A DNA stretch of 64,000 bases from an uncultured Chloroflexota bacterium (GCA_903822495.1 CAIJPD010000052.1:124001-188000), one strand, 5' to 3'. Shown: positions 9,377-18,961, numbered from the stretch's first letter. Numbers and translations are program-made. The notes: a model not told the origin generated them from the letters alone.

Positions 9377-10135
9377 ATGGCGCTCGAGATCGACGTCATC
9401 ACGCTCTTCCCGGCCATGATCCGGGCGCCGCTCGGGGAGAGCATCCCCGCGCGGATCCAGGAACGTGGCCTCGCCGAGATCCGCGTCCACGACCTGCGGG
9501 AGTGGGGCCTCGGTCGCCACTCGAGCGTGGATGACTACACCTACGGCGGCGGTGCCGGCATGGTCTTGCGACCAGAGCCGGTGGCCGCGGCCCTGGCGCA
9601 CGTCCGGCGCCCGGACTCCACCGTCATCCTCCTGGACCCAGGCGGAGAACGGTTCGGTCAGGCTCGCGCTCACGATCTGGCAGGGCGGACGCACCTCGTC
9701 TTCGTCTGTCCGCGCTACGAGGGCGTGGATGAGCGGATCCGCTCGATGGTCGATCTGGAGGTCTCGATCGGGGACTACGTCCTGACCGGCGGCGAGCTCC
9801 CGGCGCTCGTGATCATCGACGCCGTCATCAGGCTCCTGCCGGGCGCGATCGACGCCGAATCCACGACCGAAGAGTCGTTCGCCACGGGGCTGCTCGAGTA
9901 TCCCCAGTACACGCGCCCCGCCACCTTCGAGGGCCACCCGGTTCCGCCGATCCTCGTCTCCGGCGACCACGGGGCGGTTCGTCGTTGGCGGCTCAAGGAA
10001 TCGCTCCGGCGAACGCTCAGGTTGCGCCCCGACCTGATTGCCGACCGCCCGCTGACTCGCGACGAGGCGCGCCTGCTCGCAGAGGTACGGCTGGAGGAGG
10101 CCGCCGCGGGTGACGATGATGTCGCGCCGGGCTGA
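9377..10135 (+). CDS. trmD: tRNA (guanine37-N1)-methyltransferase TrmD
   Basis: Transfers methyl from SAM to N1 of G37 in tRNA anticodon loops, preventing +1 frameshifts. It is a 252-residue SPOUT knot enzyme: YGGGAGMVL, LLDPGGERFGQ, CPRYEGVDERI and the SAM-binding SIGDYVLTGGELPAL are all present. ATG follows rimM by 6 nt. Full length; typical location before rplS. Confidence 0.97.
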   Translation: MALEIDVITLFPAMIRAPLGESIPARIQERGLAEIRVHDLREWGLGRHSSVDDYTYGGGAGMVLRPEPVAAALAHVRRPDSTVILLDPGGERFGQARAHDLAGRTHLVFVCPRYEGVDERIRSMVDLEVSIGDYVLTGGELPALVIIDAVIRLLPGAIDAESTTEESFATGLLEYPQYTRPATFEGHPVPPILVSGDHGAVRRWRLKESLRRTLRLRPDLIADRPLTRDEARLLAEVRLEEAAAGDDDVAPG

Positions 10136-10155
10136 CTCGGCGGCCCGGCAGCGGG

Positions 10156-10164
10156 TGCTATACT
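10156..10164 (+). promoter_or_regulatory. Extended -10 promoter for rplS
   Basis: TGCTATACT: an extended -10 (TGn) joined to TATACT at 10159-10164, 83 nt before the rplS start and just after trmD. No good -35 hexamer at 16-18 nt, as expected for an extended -10 promoter. The same box occurs before asd and, as TGCTACACT, before rpsB. Confidence 0.6.
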
Positions 10165-10246
10165 CCGACGTCGGTCGCCATGGGCGACGCCTTCCACCGT
10201 CCACGACGCAGCTCCACGCTGCCAGCAGCAGGTCAGGAATCGCCCC

Positions 10247-10597
10247 GTGAACGTCCTCGATGAGATCGTCGCCGATCAGCTCCGCACGGACCTCCCACAT
10301 CTCGCGTCCGGCGATACCGTGCGGGTCGCCGCACGTGTCGTCGAGGGGAACCGCGAGCGGATCCAGATGTTCGAAGGCACCGTGATGCGCCTTCGCGGCG
10401 GCGGGATCACCCGGTCCATCACCGTTCGGCGCATCGCCAGCGGCGTCGGCGTGGAGCGCACCTTCAAGATCAACAGCCCGCGCATCGACAAGATCGAGGT
10501 CGTTCGCCACGGCCAGGTCCGTCGTGCCCAGCTGTACTTCCTGCGCGACCGGGTTGGCAAGGCGGCCACCCTGCGCGAGCGGCGCCCCAAGCGCTAA
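10247..10597 (+). CDS. rplS: 50S ribosomal protein L19
   Basis: Large-subunit protein at the 30S/50S interface, 116 residues. Recognisable by [37 protein letters not shown] and [17 protein letters not shown] start with a modest AGGAA upstream. It has its own extended -10 promoter, so it can be transcribed independently of rimM-trmD. A hairpin in the following gap overlaps the rnhB ribosome-binding site. Confidence 0.97.
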   Translation: MNVLDEIVADQLRTDLPHLASGDTVRVAARVVEGNRERIQMFEGTVMRLRGGGITRSITVRRIASGVGVERTFKINSPRIDKIEVVRHGQVRRAQLYFLRDRVGKAATLRERRPKR

Positions 10598-10608
10598 CCC
10601 GCGCGGCG

Positions 10609-10640
10609 GCCTCCGTCCAGCCCTGCGCAGGGACGGAGGC
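10609..10640 (+). other. Hairpin covering the rnhB Shine-Dalgarno
   Basis: Perfect 10-bp inverted repeat: GCCTCCGTCC at 10609-10618 pairs with GGACGGAGGC at 10631-10640 across a 12-nt loop. The right arm contains the rnhB Shine-Dalgarno GGAGG (10635-10639), which folding would hide. There is no T tract, so it is unlikely to be a simple intrinsic terminator; processing or translational control is possible. Confidence 0.55.
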
Positions 10641-10643
10641 TCC

Positions 10644-11357
10644 GTGCCGATCCAGCCCACCCTCAGGTTTGAGCGGACGCTCTGGCGCGACGGGCTCGCC
10701 CGGATCGCCGGTGTCGACGAGGTGGGCGTAGCGCCCACGTGCGGCGCCGTCGTCGCCGCCGCTGTGATCCTGAGGCCGAACGCCCGGAAGATCCCGGGCG
10801 TTCGTGATTCCAAGACCCTGTCGGCGTCGCAGCGGGAGCGCCTCGCGCCGCTGATTCGCCAGCGTGCCGTGGCCATCGGCGTGGGTGCCGCGTCGGTTGC
10901 CGAGATCGACCGACTCAACATCTATCACGCCACCCACCTGGCGATGCGGCGCGCCATCGCTCGCCTGGGCGGCCATGACCATGTCCTCGTCGATGGGCTT
11001 CGGATCGCGGGCTTCGAGGAGGCGGTGGGCGGGTACACGGCCATCGTCGACGGCGATGCGCTGTGCTACTCCATCTCATGCGCGTCCGTGGTGGCCAAGG
11101 TGGTCCGGGACCGGATGATGGCTCGGCTCGCGCTTCGCTATCCCGGGTACGGCTGGGAGCGCAACCAGGGGTATGCCACGCGCGAGCATCGCGATGCCAT
11201 CCGGGCGCGCGGGCTGACGCCGTTTCACCGTCGCAGCTTCCTCGCCCTGCAGCGGACGCTTGCCGGGGAGCAGACGTCGCTCGGCCTCCTCGCCCAACCC
11301 GAGGACCCGTCGGGTGGTGGGATCGAGGCGGACGCCGAGGGACGCCTCCGGGCCTAG
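10644..11357 (+). CDS. rnhB: Ribonuclease HII (atypical active-site loop)
   Basis: Removes ribonucleotides from DNA and RNA-DNA hybrids. GTG at 10644 is chosen for GGAGG 4 nt upstream and for the correct N-terminus, giving 237 residues. Conserved features: catalytic D25-E26 in AGVDEVG, DSKTLSASQRERL, the LVDG aspartate, SCASVVAKVVRDRM and YPGYGWERNQGYATREHRDAIRARGLTPFHR. The usual DExGRG motif reads DEVGVA (residues 25-30): the Arg and second Gly of the GRG loop, which contact the RNA-DNA junction, are replaced by Val and Ala. The enzyme may be altered in substrate recognition; identity as an RNase HII homologue is secure. Confidence 0.93.
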   Translation: MPIQPTLRFERTLWRDGLARIAGVDEVGVAPTCGAVVAAAVILRPNARKIPGVRDSKTLSASQRERLAPLIRQRAVAIGVGAASVAEIDRLNIYHATHLAMRRAIARLGGHDHVLVDGLRIAGFEEAVGGYTAIVDGDALCYSISCASVVAKVVRDRMMARLALRYPGYGWERNQGYATREHRDAIRARGLTPFHRRSFLALQRTLAGEQTSLGLLAQPEDPSGGGIEADAEGRLRA

Positions 11358-11396
11358 GGACGAGGGGCCGCACGTTGCGGACGCCCCCGGGCCGAT

Positions 11397-11828
11397 ATGT
11401 CCGCGATAAGGGAGCCGGGCCACCATCGCCCGGTGCGAACCGAGCAGCAGCACCTTGGCGACGCCGCGGAGGACCTCGTCGCGGCCCGGCTCACCGCCCT
11501 GGGCTGGATCGTGCTGGCGCGCAATCTGCGCGTCGGCCGCGGCGAGCTGGATATCGTCGCCGTGGATCCCGGACCACCGCCGGCCCTGGTGGTCGTGGAG
11601 GTCCGCTGGCGGGCCGGCCGCAGCCACGGGCTGCCGGAGGAGACGCTCGACTGGCGCAAGCGCCGTCAGCTGCGTCATACCGGCGCGGCCCTGATCGATC
11701 TACCCATGCTGGGCGGGCGGGCGTTGCCGCGCCTGCCGCTGCGGTTCGACCTCGTGGTGGTCGAGCCGCCCAGGCCTGGCTCCAGCGTCCGGCAGGTCCG
11801 CCACCATCGCTACGTCGTGGGGGGCTAG
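11397..11828 (+). CDS. YraN/UPF0102 family endonuclease-like protein
   Basis: A 143-residue protein of the UPF0102 family, which has a Holliday-junction-resolvase-like nuclease fold. It shows LGDAAEDLVAARLTALGW, then the nuclease-like GELDIVAVD and VVVEVRWRAG carrying the conserved acidic residues. Biological role is poorly known. It usually sits next to rnhB, as here. ATG at 11397 is used; a GTG at 11433 is a possible alternative that would remove 12 residues. Confidence 0.85.
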   Translation: MSAIREPGHHRPVRTEQQHLGDAAEDLVAARLTALGWIVLARNLRVGRGELDIVAVDPGPPPALVVVEVRWRAGRSHGLPEETLDWRKRRQLRHTGAALIDLPMLGGRALPRLPLRFDLVVVEPPRPGSSVRQVRHHRYVVGG

Positions 11829-11890
11829 GTCCGTGCCCTGAGGCGATGCACGCGCGCGTGCTGCGCCCCGCCGGACCGGTCAGGACCCTG

Positions 11891-11899
11891 TGCTACACT
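11891..11899 (+). promoter_or_regulatory. Extended -10 promoter for the rpsB operon
   Basis: TGCTACACT with -10 TACACT at 11894-11899, about 165 nt before rpsB. No clear -35. The 11829-12065 gap otherwise holds a 14-nt palindrome GCACGCGCGCGTGC just upstream of the promoter and a GC-rich leader with no recognised regulatory RNA. Confidence 0.55.
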
Positions 11900-12065
11900 C
11901 CGCCCGCTGCGGCCGAGCCGTGGCGCCCAATCGCCCGCGCCCTCCAGGGCACGGAGCTCACACGTGGACCGTTCCGACCGGGGCGGTGCCGAGCCGGAGT
12001 TTGATCCGGACGGTCCCCGGCGCCGGGGTTCGCGGAGGATACAACCCGACAGGAGGTCGCTCGTC

Positions 12066-12962
12066 GTGCCGTCCATCTCCATGCGCCAGCTGCTCGAGGC
12101 CGGTGTCCACTTCGGACACCAGACCCGCCGCTGGAACCCCAAGATGCGCCCGTTCATCTTCGCGGAGCGCAACGGGATCCACATCATCGACCTGGCCCAG
12201 ACGGTCAAGCGGCTTGACCTTGCGCTGGATGCTGTCCGTGACACCGTCGCGCGGGGCGAGGTCGTGCTCTTCGTCGGGACCAAGAAGCAGGCCCAGGAGC
12301 CCATCATCGCCGAGGCGACCCGGGCCGGCATGCCGTACGTCACCAAGCGCTGGCTCGGCGGCATGATGACCAACTTCACGACCATCCGGAAGCGGATCGC
12401 GCTCATGGAGCAGCTGGAGGCCCGCCGCGACAACGGTGACTTCGAGCGCCTCACCAAGAAGGAAGCGGCCAAGCTGACCGAGGAGCTCAACAAGCTCAAC
12501 GACACGCTGGGCGGCATCCGCAAGATGAAGCGTCTCCCGGGCGCCATCTTCATCGTGGATCCCCATCGCGAGCGCATCGCGGTGACGGAGGCCAACAAGC
12601 TCGAGATCCCGCTCATCGGCACGGGCGACACCAACGTGAACCCGGATGAGCTGGACTTCATCATCCCGGCCAACGACGACGCCATCCGCTCGATCCGCCT
12701 GCTCTGCTCGCTGGTTGCGGATGCCGCGATCGAGGGCGCCCGTGAGCGCGCCGCTCGGTCCGTCACCGAGCCCGAGCGCCCGGTGCAGGTGGACGAAGTC
12801 GTCTTCGAGGACGCCAAGGTCACTGACGACATCGTCGCCGCCCTCGCGGCCGGTGGTGCCCTCAGCTTCGCCCCGGACGGGGAGGATGACCTCCTCCCCG
12901 GCACCCGGACGGTCGCGGCCAAGCCGGCCGAGCCCGAAATCGGCGAGGCCGTCAGCAGCTAA
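12066..12962 (+). CDS. rpsB: 30S ribosomal protein S2
   Basis: Small-subunit protein. [41 protein letters not shown] and [26 protein letters not shown] are diagnostic. GTG at 12066 is selected by an excellent AGGAGGT at 12051-12057; the longer frame upstream does not match the family. The 298 residues include an acidic/Ala-rich C-terminal extension of about 50 residues beyond the conserved core. First gene of the rpsB-tsf-pyrH-frr cluster. Confidence 0.97.
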   Translation: MPSISMRQLLEAGVHFGHQTRRWNPKMRPFIFAERNGIHIIDLAQTVKRLDLALDAVRDTVARGEVVLFVGTKKQAQEPIIAEATRAGMPYVTKRWLGGMMTNFTTIRKRIALMEQLEARRDNGDFERLTKKEAAKLTEELNKLNDTLGGIRKMKRLPGAIFIVDPHRERIAVTEANKLEIPLIGTGDTNVNPDELDFIIPANDDAIRSIRLLCSLVADAAIEGARERAARSVTEPERPVQVDEVVFEDAKVTDDIVAALAAGGALSFAPDGEDDLLPGTRTVAAKPAEPEIGEAVSS

Positions 12963-12967
12963 CAATG

Positions 12968-13014
12968 GTGGCGGCTGCGCACCCGGCTCCCGGGGCCGGC
13001 CTCGGCCGCCACCG
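12968..13014 (+). other. rpsB-tsf intergenic hairpin
   Basis: GGTGGCGGC (12968-12976) pairs with GCCGCCACC (13006-13014); inside it CCGGC (12984-12988) pairs with GCCGG (12996-13000). No T tract. It may act as a partial terminator or RNA-processing site setting the S2 to EF-Ts ratio. Function is inferred only from position. Confidence 0.45.
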
Positions 13015-13075
13015 CACCTCGAGATGACACCGGCGGACAAGGTCCGCCCACCCAGACAGGGAGACACCAACCACG

Positions 13076-13675
13076 ATGGCAGAGATCACGGCGGGCGCGG
13101 TCAAGGACCTGCGCGAGCGGACGGGCGCGGGCATGATGGACTGCAAGCGCGCCCTGGTGGAGTCGGGCGGCGACGTGGAGCAGGCGGTCGCGCTCCTCCG
13201 CGAGCGCGGCCTGTCGGCCGCGGCAAAGCGTGCCGATCGTGACGCCCGCGAGGGCGTGATCGGGAGCTACATCCACACGGGTGGCCGCGTCGGCGTCCTC
13301 ATCGAGGTCAACTGCGAGACGGACTTCGTCGCCCGCACCGACGAGTTCCAGAAGCTCCTTCGTGACCTGGCGATTCAGGTCGCCGGCCTCGCGCCGCTGT
13401 ACGTCGAGGCGGATCGCATCCCCGTCGACGTGCTTGCGGCCAAGAAGGCAGAGCTGGCCGAGGACGAGTCCGTGCAGAAGAAGCCCGAGGCCATCCGCGC
13501 CCAGATCGTCGAGGGCCAGCTCAAGAAGTGGTACACGCAGGTCTGCCTGTACGAGCAGCCGTTCCGGGACGAGGACCGCTCGGTCCGCGACCTGATCATC
13601 GATCGGATCGCGACGATCGGTGAGCAGATCCGGGTCCGCCGCTTCACCCGTTACGCGCTCGGCGAGGAGCTGTGA
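13076..13675 (+). CDS. tsf: Elongation factor Ts (short form)
   Basis: Guanine nucleotide exchange factor for EF-Tu, 199 residues. The N-terminal UBA-like domain has [19 protein letters not shown]; the core has [27 protein letters not shown] and the C-terminal [16 protein letters not shown]. It is the compact single-core type rather than the ~280-residue enterobacterial type. AGGGAG precedes the ATG. The stop overlaps the pyrH GTG. Confidence 0.97.
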   Translation: MAEITAGAVKDLRERTGAGMMDCKRALVESGGDVEQAVALLRERGLSAAAKRADRDAREGVIGSYIHTGGRVGVLIEVNCETDFVARTDEFQKLLRDLAIQVAGLAPLYVEADRIPVDVLAAKKAELAEDESVQKKPEAIRAQIVEGQLKKWYTQVCLYEQPFRDEDRSVRDLIIDRIATIGEQIRVRRFTRYALGEEL

Positions 13676-14445
13676 GCGACGACGCCGGAGCCCATCCGGC
13701 GTCGTCGAGCGGGCTCCGCTATCGGCGGATCCTGCTCAAGCTGTCCGGCGAAGCGCTGCTCGGTGATCGCCAGTACGGCGTCGACCCTGCGTTCTGTGCG
13801 TTCATCGCGGAGCAGGTCGCCCAGGTCCAGGCCCAGGGCGTCGAGGTGGGGATCGTCGTCGGAGGCGGCAACATCTTCCGGGGCATGGCCGCGGCCGCCC
13901 GGGGCATGGACCGCGCCACCGGCGACTACATCGGCATGCTCGCGACCGTGATGAACGGGCTGGCCATGCAGGACGCGCTGGAGCGGGCCAATGTGCCCAC
14001 CCGCGTGATGACGGCCATCTCGATGAACGAGGTCGCCGAGCCCTACATTCGGCGGCGCGCCGTGCGCCACCTGGAGAAGGGCCGGGTCGTCATCTTCGTG
14101 GCCGGCACCGGCAACCCCTACTTCACGACGGATACCGCGGCCGCACTGCGCGCCGTCGAGATCGGCGCCGAGGTCCTCCTCAAGGCGACCAAGGTGGACG
14201 GCGTCTACGACGCGGATCCCATGAAGGTCCCGACGGCAGTCCGCTACGACCGGCTCGAGTACGCTGATCTCCTGCGCGACCAACTGAAGGTCCTTGACGC
14301 TGCTGCGGTCTCGCTGTGCATGGAGAATGATCTCCCAATCATTGTCTTCGACCTGAATCACCCCGACAACATCACCCGGGTCGCGTTTGGCGAGCACGTC
14401 GGCACGCTGATCAGCGGTACCCCGGCCGGAGGGCAAAGGGCATGA
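13672..14445 (+). CDS. pyrH: Uridylate kinase
   Basis: Phosphorylates UMP to UDP for pyrimidine nucleotide synthesis. Amino-acid-kinase fold with [41 protein letters not shown] and [12 protein letters not shown]. It has 257 residues; the N-terminal 15 are a poorly conserved extension created by the GTG that overlaps the tsf stop (GTGA). Cotranscribed with frr through an ATGA overlap. Confidence 0.97.
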   Translation: MSDDAGAHPASSSGLRYRRILLKLSGEALLGDRQYGVDPAFCAFIAEQVAQVQAQGVEVGIVVGGGNIFRGMAAAARGMDRATGDYIGMLATVMNGLAMQDALERANVPTRVMTAISMNEVAEPYIRRRAVRHLEKGRVVIFVAGTGNPYFTTDTAAALRAVEIGAEVLLKATKVDGVYDADPMKVPTAVRYDRLEYADLLRDQLKVLDAAAVSLCMENDLPIIVFDLNHPDNITRVAFGEHVGTLISGTPAGGQRA

Positions 14446-14999
14446 CCGCCGAGATCATCAGCGCGGTGGACCACAAGATGGCCCGCGCGGTCGAGGTCAT
14501 GGAGCGCGACTTCCAGGCGATCCGGACGGGCAGGGCGTCCACCTCCCTGGTCGAGCGCATCCACGTCGACTACTACGGCACCCAGACGCCGCTCAATCAG
14601 CTCGCCTCGATCAGCGTGCCGGAGGCACACCAGATCGTGATCCAGCCGTGGGACCGCGGCGTCCTCGGGGCCATCGAGAAGGCCATCCAGAAGAGCGACA
14701 TCGGGCTCATGCCCAACGTCGATGGGACCGTTGTCCGCCTGAACATCCCGGCCCTCACGGAGGAGCGTCGCAGGGACCTCGTCAAGGGCGTCCACAAGCG
14801 CATGGAAGAGGCCAAGGTCGAGATCCGCAACCTCAGGCGCGAGGGCGGCGACGGCCTCAAGAAGGCAGAGAAGGACGGACACGTCAGCACGGACGACGCT
14901 CACCGCCTCATGGAGACGCTCCAGAAGATCACCGACCGCCACATCGTGGACGTGGATCGGCTGGGCGCCGTCAAGGAGCGGGAGGTCATGGAGGTCTAG
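14442..14999 (+). CDS. frr: Ribosome recycling factor
   Basis: Splits post-termination ribosomes together with EF-G. The full 185 residues match the family: [51 protein letters not shown] and the C-terminal helix ending [17 protein letters not shown] overlaps the pyrH stop; the stop overlaps the uppS GTG by one base. Confidence 0.98.
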   Translation: MTAEIISAVDHKMARAVEVMERDFQAIRTGRASTSLVERIHVDYYGTQTPLNQLASISVPEAHQIVIQPWDRGVLGAIEKAIQKSDIGLMPNVDGTVVRLNIPALTEERRRDLVKGVHKRMEEAKVEIRNLRREGGDGLKKAEKDGHVSTDDAHRLMETLQKITDRHIVDVDRLGAVKEREVMEV

Positions 15000-15796
15000 T
15001 GGCCCGTGCTCCGCTGGCCCGTCCGCCGGACGTGCCGCCGACGGCCCACTCGGCGGCGCCCGATGTCGTTGCCGGAAGCACCCAGCCGGACGTCGAGCCG
15101 CTGGCGGTCGATGGCGACCAGCCGCGGCACGTCGCGATCATCATGGATGGGAATCGGCGCTGGGCCCGAAATCGCGGCCTGTCCGAGATCGAGGGCCACG
15201 CGGCGGGGGTCGAGTCCGTCCGCGAGATCCTCAAGCACGCGGTCCGGCGAGGGATCCCGTTCCTGACGATCTACGCATTCAGCCGCGAGAACTGGGCACG
15301 CTCCGACGCGGAGGTCGCCGGCCTGTTCGGACTCCTCTCGGCCGCCATCTGCGACGAGACGCCTGAGCTGCGCCGGCAGGGCGTCAGGGTGGCTCTCCTG
15401 GGCCGTCTCGACGAGCTTCCCGATGCGACGCGGGAGTCGGTCCAGGCCGCGCTCCACGACACCGCGGGCGGGGACCGGCTGGTGCTGAACGTCGCGTTCA
15501 ACTACGGCGGCCGAACCGAGCTGGTCGACGCGTTTCGTCGGCTGGCCCGCACCGGGATCAGCCCCGACGCCATCGACGAGGACGCCATCTCCGGCGCCCT
15601 CTACACGGCCGGACTGCCGGACCCCGACCTCGTGATCCGGACGGGCGGCGAGCAACGGCTCTCCAACTTCCTCATCTGGCAGTCGGCCTACGCCGAGTTC
15701 TACTCCTCGGACGTGCTCTGGCCGGACTTCGGGGCCGACGCCTTCGACGCCGCGCTGCTCGAGTACGCCCGACGCTCCCGACGCTTCGGGCGCTGA
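14999..15796 (+). CDS. uppS: Isoprenyl (undecaprenyl) diphosphate synthase
   Basis: Cis-prenyltransferase making the undecaprenyl diphosphate carrier for cell-wall synthesis. It shows IIMDGNRRWA with catalytic D50, GHAAGVESVREIL, YAFSRENWARS, NVAFNYGGRTELV and RTGGEQRLSNFLIWQSAYAEF. GTG at 14999 overlaps the frr stop (TAGTG) and has GGAGG close upstream; this gives 265 residues with a Pro/Ala-rich N-terminal extension of about 40 residues. Confidence 0.95.
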   Translation: MARAPLARPPDVPPTAHSAAPDVVAGSTQPDVEPLAVDGDQPRHVAIIMDGNRRWARNRGLSEIEGHAAGVESVREILKHAVRRGIPFLTIYAFSRENWARSDAEVAGLFGLLSAAICDETPELRRQGVRVALLGRLDELPDATRESVQAALHDTAGGDRLVLNVAFNYGGRTELVDAFRRLARTGISPDAIDEDAISGALYTAGLPDPDLVIRTGGEQRLSNFLIWQSAYAEFYSSDVLWPDFGADAFDAALLEYARRSRRFGR

Positions 15797-15802
15797 CGGG
15801 CG

Positions 15803-16633
15803 ATGCTGCGACAGCGGGCGACCAGCTCGGCATTCTTCGTCCCTCCGCTCGTCCTCATGGTCGCCCTGGGCGAGCCGTGGATCGCGCTGGGGGTCGCCCT
15901 GGTGACGGTCCTGGCGGCCTGGGAGGTCTTCCGGCTGCTTCGCGCCGCGGGCTACGCCACCTTCCCCGGCCTGGGCACCGTGTTCGCCCTGGCGGTCGTC
16001 GCCGACGCGGCCGCGCCGACGCTCCTGGCCGGCAGCGGCCTCTTGCTCGCGGCGATCGGGCTCATTCTCATCGGCGCCGGCGCGCTCCAGAAGGCCGACC
16101 CGCGGGATGGTCTCGCGACGTGGTCCGCGACCGTGTTCGGCGCCTTCTACGTGAGCCTGCTCGTGTTTGTCGTGCGGCTCGGCGCGGCCGTCCCCCCGCT
16201 TCCCGCCGAGGCGCCCGTGGCCTGGCTGGGTGCGGAGCGCGGGTGGATCGGCCTGCTGGTGCTCGGCGTCTGGGCATTCGACACCGGCGCCTACCTGGTG
16301 GGGCGCCAGTTCGGGCGTCGCAAGTTCATGCAGCACATCTCGCCGTCCAAGACGGTGGAGGGCTTCGCCGGCGGGACCGTCGCCACGGTGCTCGTCTGCG
16401 CGGTCCTGCTCTGGCTGCTTGGCCAGCCGATCGTCGGGGCGGTCCTCCTGGGTCCGCTGGTTGCCGCCTCAGCGCAGGCCGGTGACCTGGTCGAGTCGAT
16501 GCTCAAGCGCGCCGCCGGCGTCAAGGACTCCGGGACGCTGATCCCGGGCCACGGCGGCGTCCTGGATCGCATCGATTCGTTCCTCTTCGCGGCGCCGGTG
16601 GTGACGCTCTTTGTCGTCGCGTACGTCCGCTGA
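15803..16633 (+). CDS. cdsA: Phosphatidate cytidylyltransferase
   Basis: Integral membrane enzyme forming CDP-diacylglycerol, the precursor of all phospholipids. 276 residues with about seven or eight hydrophobic segments and the complete C-terminal signature around residues 230-258: SMLKRAAGVKDSG, then PGHGGVLDRIDS. It starts 6 nt after uppS, in the conserved uppS-cdsA-dxr-rseP order. Confidence 0.96.
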   Translation: MLRQRATSSAFFVPPLVLMVALGEPWIALGVALVTVLAAWEVFRLLRAAGYATFPGLGTVFALAVVADAAAPTLLAGSGLLLAAIGLILIGAGALQKADPRDGLATWSATVFGAFYVSLLVFVVRLGAAVPPLPAEAPVAWLGAERGWIGLLVLGVWAFDTGAYLVGRQFGRRKFMQHISPSKTVEGFAGGTVATVLVCAVLLWLLGQPIVGAVLLGPLVAASAQAGDLVESMLKRAAGVKDSGTLIPGHGGVLDRIDSFLFAAPVVTLFVVAYVR

Positions 16634-16643
16634 GCGGGGCCCG

Positions 16644-17870
16644 ATGACGGACGCCGCGCCCCGGCGGGTGGCGCTGCTTGGTTCCACGGGGTCCATCGGG
16701 CGTCAGGCCATCGATGTGATTGCCAGCGACCCGGGGCTGACGGTCGTGGCGCTCGCCGCGGGCCGGAACGCCGCCCTCCTCGTGGACCAGGCCCGCCTGC
16801 TGCGACCGGTCAGGGTCGTCGTCGCAGACGACGCCACGAGATCGGCCCTCGACGGCCTCCCGGCCGGGATCGAGGTTGGAGTAGGGGAGTCGGCGCTCGT
16901 CGAACTGGCCGTGCGCGACGATGTCGACATCGTGGTGATCGGGACCGGCGGCATCGTGTCCCTCCGCCCCGTGCTCGCCGCGCTGGCCGCCGGCAAGATC
17001 GTGGCCACCGCAAACAAGGAGACGCTCGTGGCTGGCGGGCACCTGGTCATGCCGCTGGCCCGCAGGTTGGCCGACGCGTACCAGGCGGAGCATGGGCCGG
17101 GCGGTGCGCTGGGGACCGCGCTGGGCTGGCTGCGGCCGATCGACTCCGAGCACTCGGCAATCTGGCAGTGCCTCGCCGGCGAGGACCTCGAGTCCGTGGA
17201 CCGGCTGATCCTCACGGCCTCCGGCGGCCCGTTCCGCGAGGGCCCGGTAGATCTCGGGGACGTGACCCCGGCCATGGCCCTGCGCCATCCCACGTGGACC
17301 ATGGGGGCCAAGATCACCATCGACTCGGCCACCCTGGCCAACAAGGGCCTTGAGGTCATCGAGGCCCGCTGGCTGTACGATGTCAGCCCGGATCGGATCG
17401 ACGTGGTGGTCCATCCCCAGTCGGTCGTCCACTCTGCCGTCCTGTTTCGGGACGGCTCCCTCAAGGCTCAGCTGGGCACACCTGACATGCGTCTTCCCAT
17501 CCAGTACGCGCTCACCTACCCGGCACGGCACGCATCGCGCGTGGCGGGTCCGGACCTGCTCGCCATCGGCCGCCTGGACTTTGCGTCCCCGGATGTCAGC
17601 CGCTTCCCGGCGCTCCAGATTGCGCGCAAGGCAGCCCGGCTCGGCTCACGGGCCACGGCGACCCTCATAGCGGCGGACGAGGTGGCGGTGGCGCGCTTCC
17701 TGGCTGGCACCCTGTCGTTCCCGGGAATCGCCGGCTTGCTGGATCAGGCCGTGGAGCGCTTCGGCGCAAGCGGCGACCAGGAACCCTCCTACGCCGACCT
17801 GGTGGCCCTGGACGCCGAGGTACGTGCCGCCTGCCAGACGGCTGTCATCGCCGGAAGCGTGGCCCGCTGA
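16644..17870 (+). CDS. dxr: 1-deoxy-D-xylulose 5-phosphate reductoisomerase
   Basis: Second step of the MEP isoprenoid pathway (DXP to MEP, NADPH-dependent). NADPH-binding LLGSTGSIGRQAI (residues 11-23), TANKETLVAGG, PIDSEHSAIWQCL, ASGGPFRE and HPTWTMGAKITIDSATLANKGLE are all visible. ATG 16644 gives a 408-residue protein of usual length; it lies 10 nt after cdsA. With ispG two genes on, this indicates MEP-type isoprenoid synthesis. Confidence 0.97.
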   Translation: MTDAAPRRVALLGSTGSIGRQAIDVIASDPGLTVVALAAGRNAALLVDQARLLRPVRVVVADDATRSALDGLPAGIEVGVGESALVELAVRDDVDIVVIGTGGIVSLRPVLAALAAGKIVATANKETLVAGGHLVMPLARRLADAYQAEHGPGGALGTALGWLRPIDSEHSAIWQCLAGEDLESVDRLILTASGGPFREGPVDLGDVTPAMALRHPTWTMGAKITIDSATLANKGLEVIEARWLYDVSPDRIDVVVHPQSVVHSAVLFRDGSLKAQLGTPDMRLPIQYALTYPARHASRVAGPDLLAIGRLDFASPDVSRFPALQIARKAARLGSRATATLIAADEVAVARFLAGTLSFPGIAGLLDQAVERFGASGDQEPSYADLVALDAEVRAACQTAVIAGSVAR

Positions 17871-17872
17871 CC

Positions 17873-18961
17873 GTGCTCCAGACGCTGGGCACCGTGCTGC
17901 TCTTCTTCTTCATCCTCGGATCGCTTGTGCTCATCCACGAGCTGGGACACTTCGTCGTCGCCCGGCTCGCGCGGGTCCGGGTCCTGGAATTCGGGATCGG
18001 CTTCCCGCCCCGCGCCAAGGTGCTGCGCAGCGGCGGCGAGACCCTCTACACATTGAACTGGCTCCCGATCGGCGGCTTCGTGAAGCTGGAGGGGGAGGAC
18101 GGCGATCAGGACGCGGACCCGCGCTCGTTCAGCTCCCAGCCCCTGTTCGTCCGGATGATCATCCTCGTCGCGGGCGTCGTGATGAACCTGCTCCTGGCCT
18201 TCGTGATCTTCACGGGCATCGCGCTCGTCGGAGATCCCGCGATGGGGATCGTGGCCGGCCATGTCCAGGCGGACTCTCCGGCCCAGGTCGGTGGGCTCCT
18301 GGACGGTGATCTCGTCGTCAGCATCGACGGCCAGCGCTACTCGGCCTTCGGTCCGGATAGCCTCCTCGCGGATCTCCGGGCGAACGCCGGGAACACGATC
18401 CGCGTGGGCGTGGAACGGGCGGGCGGGGTCAGCGAAGAGTTGACCGTCACGCTGCGCGATGCAGCGGCTGTCAGCGCCGGGCGGGGTGCTCTCGGGATTG
18501 AGCAGCTATCGGCAAAGATCGCGGTCTCCAGCGTCAGCTATCCGCCAACGCAGGCCATTGGGCTGGGCGCGGAGCGCACGGTCGGGGCGATGCGCATGGT
18601 CCTGGACGGGCTTGGCCAGCTGGCCACGGCCATCATCACCAAGCCAACCGAGGCGCCGCCGGCGTCGGGCCCCGTGGGGATCGCGGTCCAGATCGGCGAC
18701 GTGTTCTGGACGATGGGCCCCATCGTCACGCTCTACCTGGCCGGAATCCTGTCGGCCAACCTCGCGGTCTTCAACATCCTGCCGATCCCGCCGCTCGACG
18801 GCGGCCGGATGCTGATGATGCTGCTCAAGTCGCTGTTCGGCGCACGCGTCAGCCTCCGGATCGAGCGCCTGACGTATCTCGTCGGCTTCGTCTTCCTGTT
18901 CGCCTTCCTGATCTGGGTGACCGGCTTCGACATCATCCGGCAGCTGAGCGGCCCCAGATGA
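17873..18961 (+). CDS. rseP: Site-2 protease RseP family zinc metalloprotease
   Basis: Intramembrane protease cleaving membrane-anchored regulators and signal-peptide remnants. The 362 residues contain HELGH (22-26) in the first membrane segment, a periplasmic PDZ domain (about residues 120-200) and the second catalytic motif [14 protein letters not shown] in a later helix. GTG start 2 nt after dxr; ATGA overlap with ispG. Complete. Confidence 0.95.
   Translation: MLQTLGTVLLFFFILGSLVLIHELGHFVVARLARVRVLEFGIGFPPRAKVLRSGGETLYTLNWLPIGGFVKLEGEDGDQDADPRSFSSQPLFVRMIILVAGVVMNLLLAFVIFTGIALVGDPAMGIVAGHVQADSPAQVGGLLDGDLVVSIDGQRYSAFGPDSLLADLRANAGNTIRVGVERAGGVSEELTVTLRDAAAVSAGRGALGIEQLSAKIAVSSVSYPPTQAIGLGAERTVGAMRMVLDGLGQLATAIITKPTEAPPASGPVGIAVQIGDVFWTMGPIVTLYLAGILSANLAVFNILPIPPLDGGRMLMMLLKSLFGARVSLRIERLTYLVGFVFLFAFLIWVTGFDIIRQLSGPR

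Noticed and set aside
11853-11866. Palindrome GCACGCGCGCGTGC as an operator
   Set aside because: Short alternating GC palindromes are expected often in such DNA; no repeat of the site was seen at other promoters.
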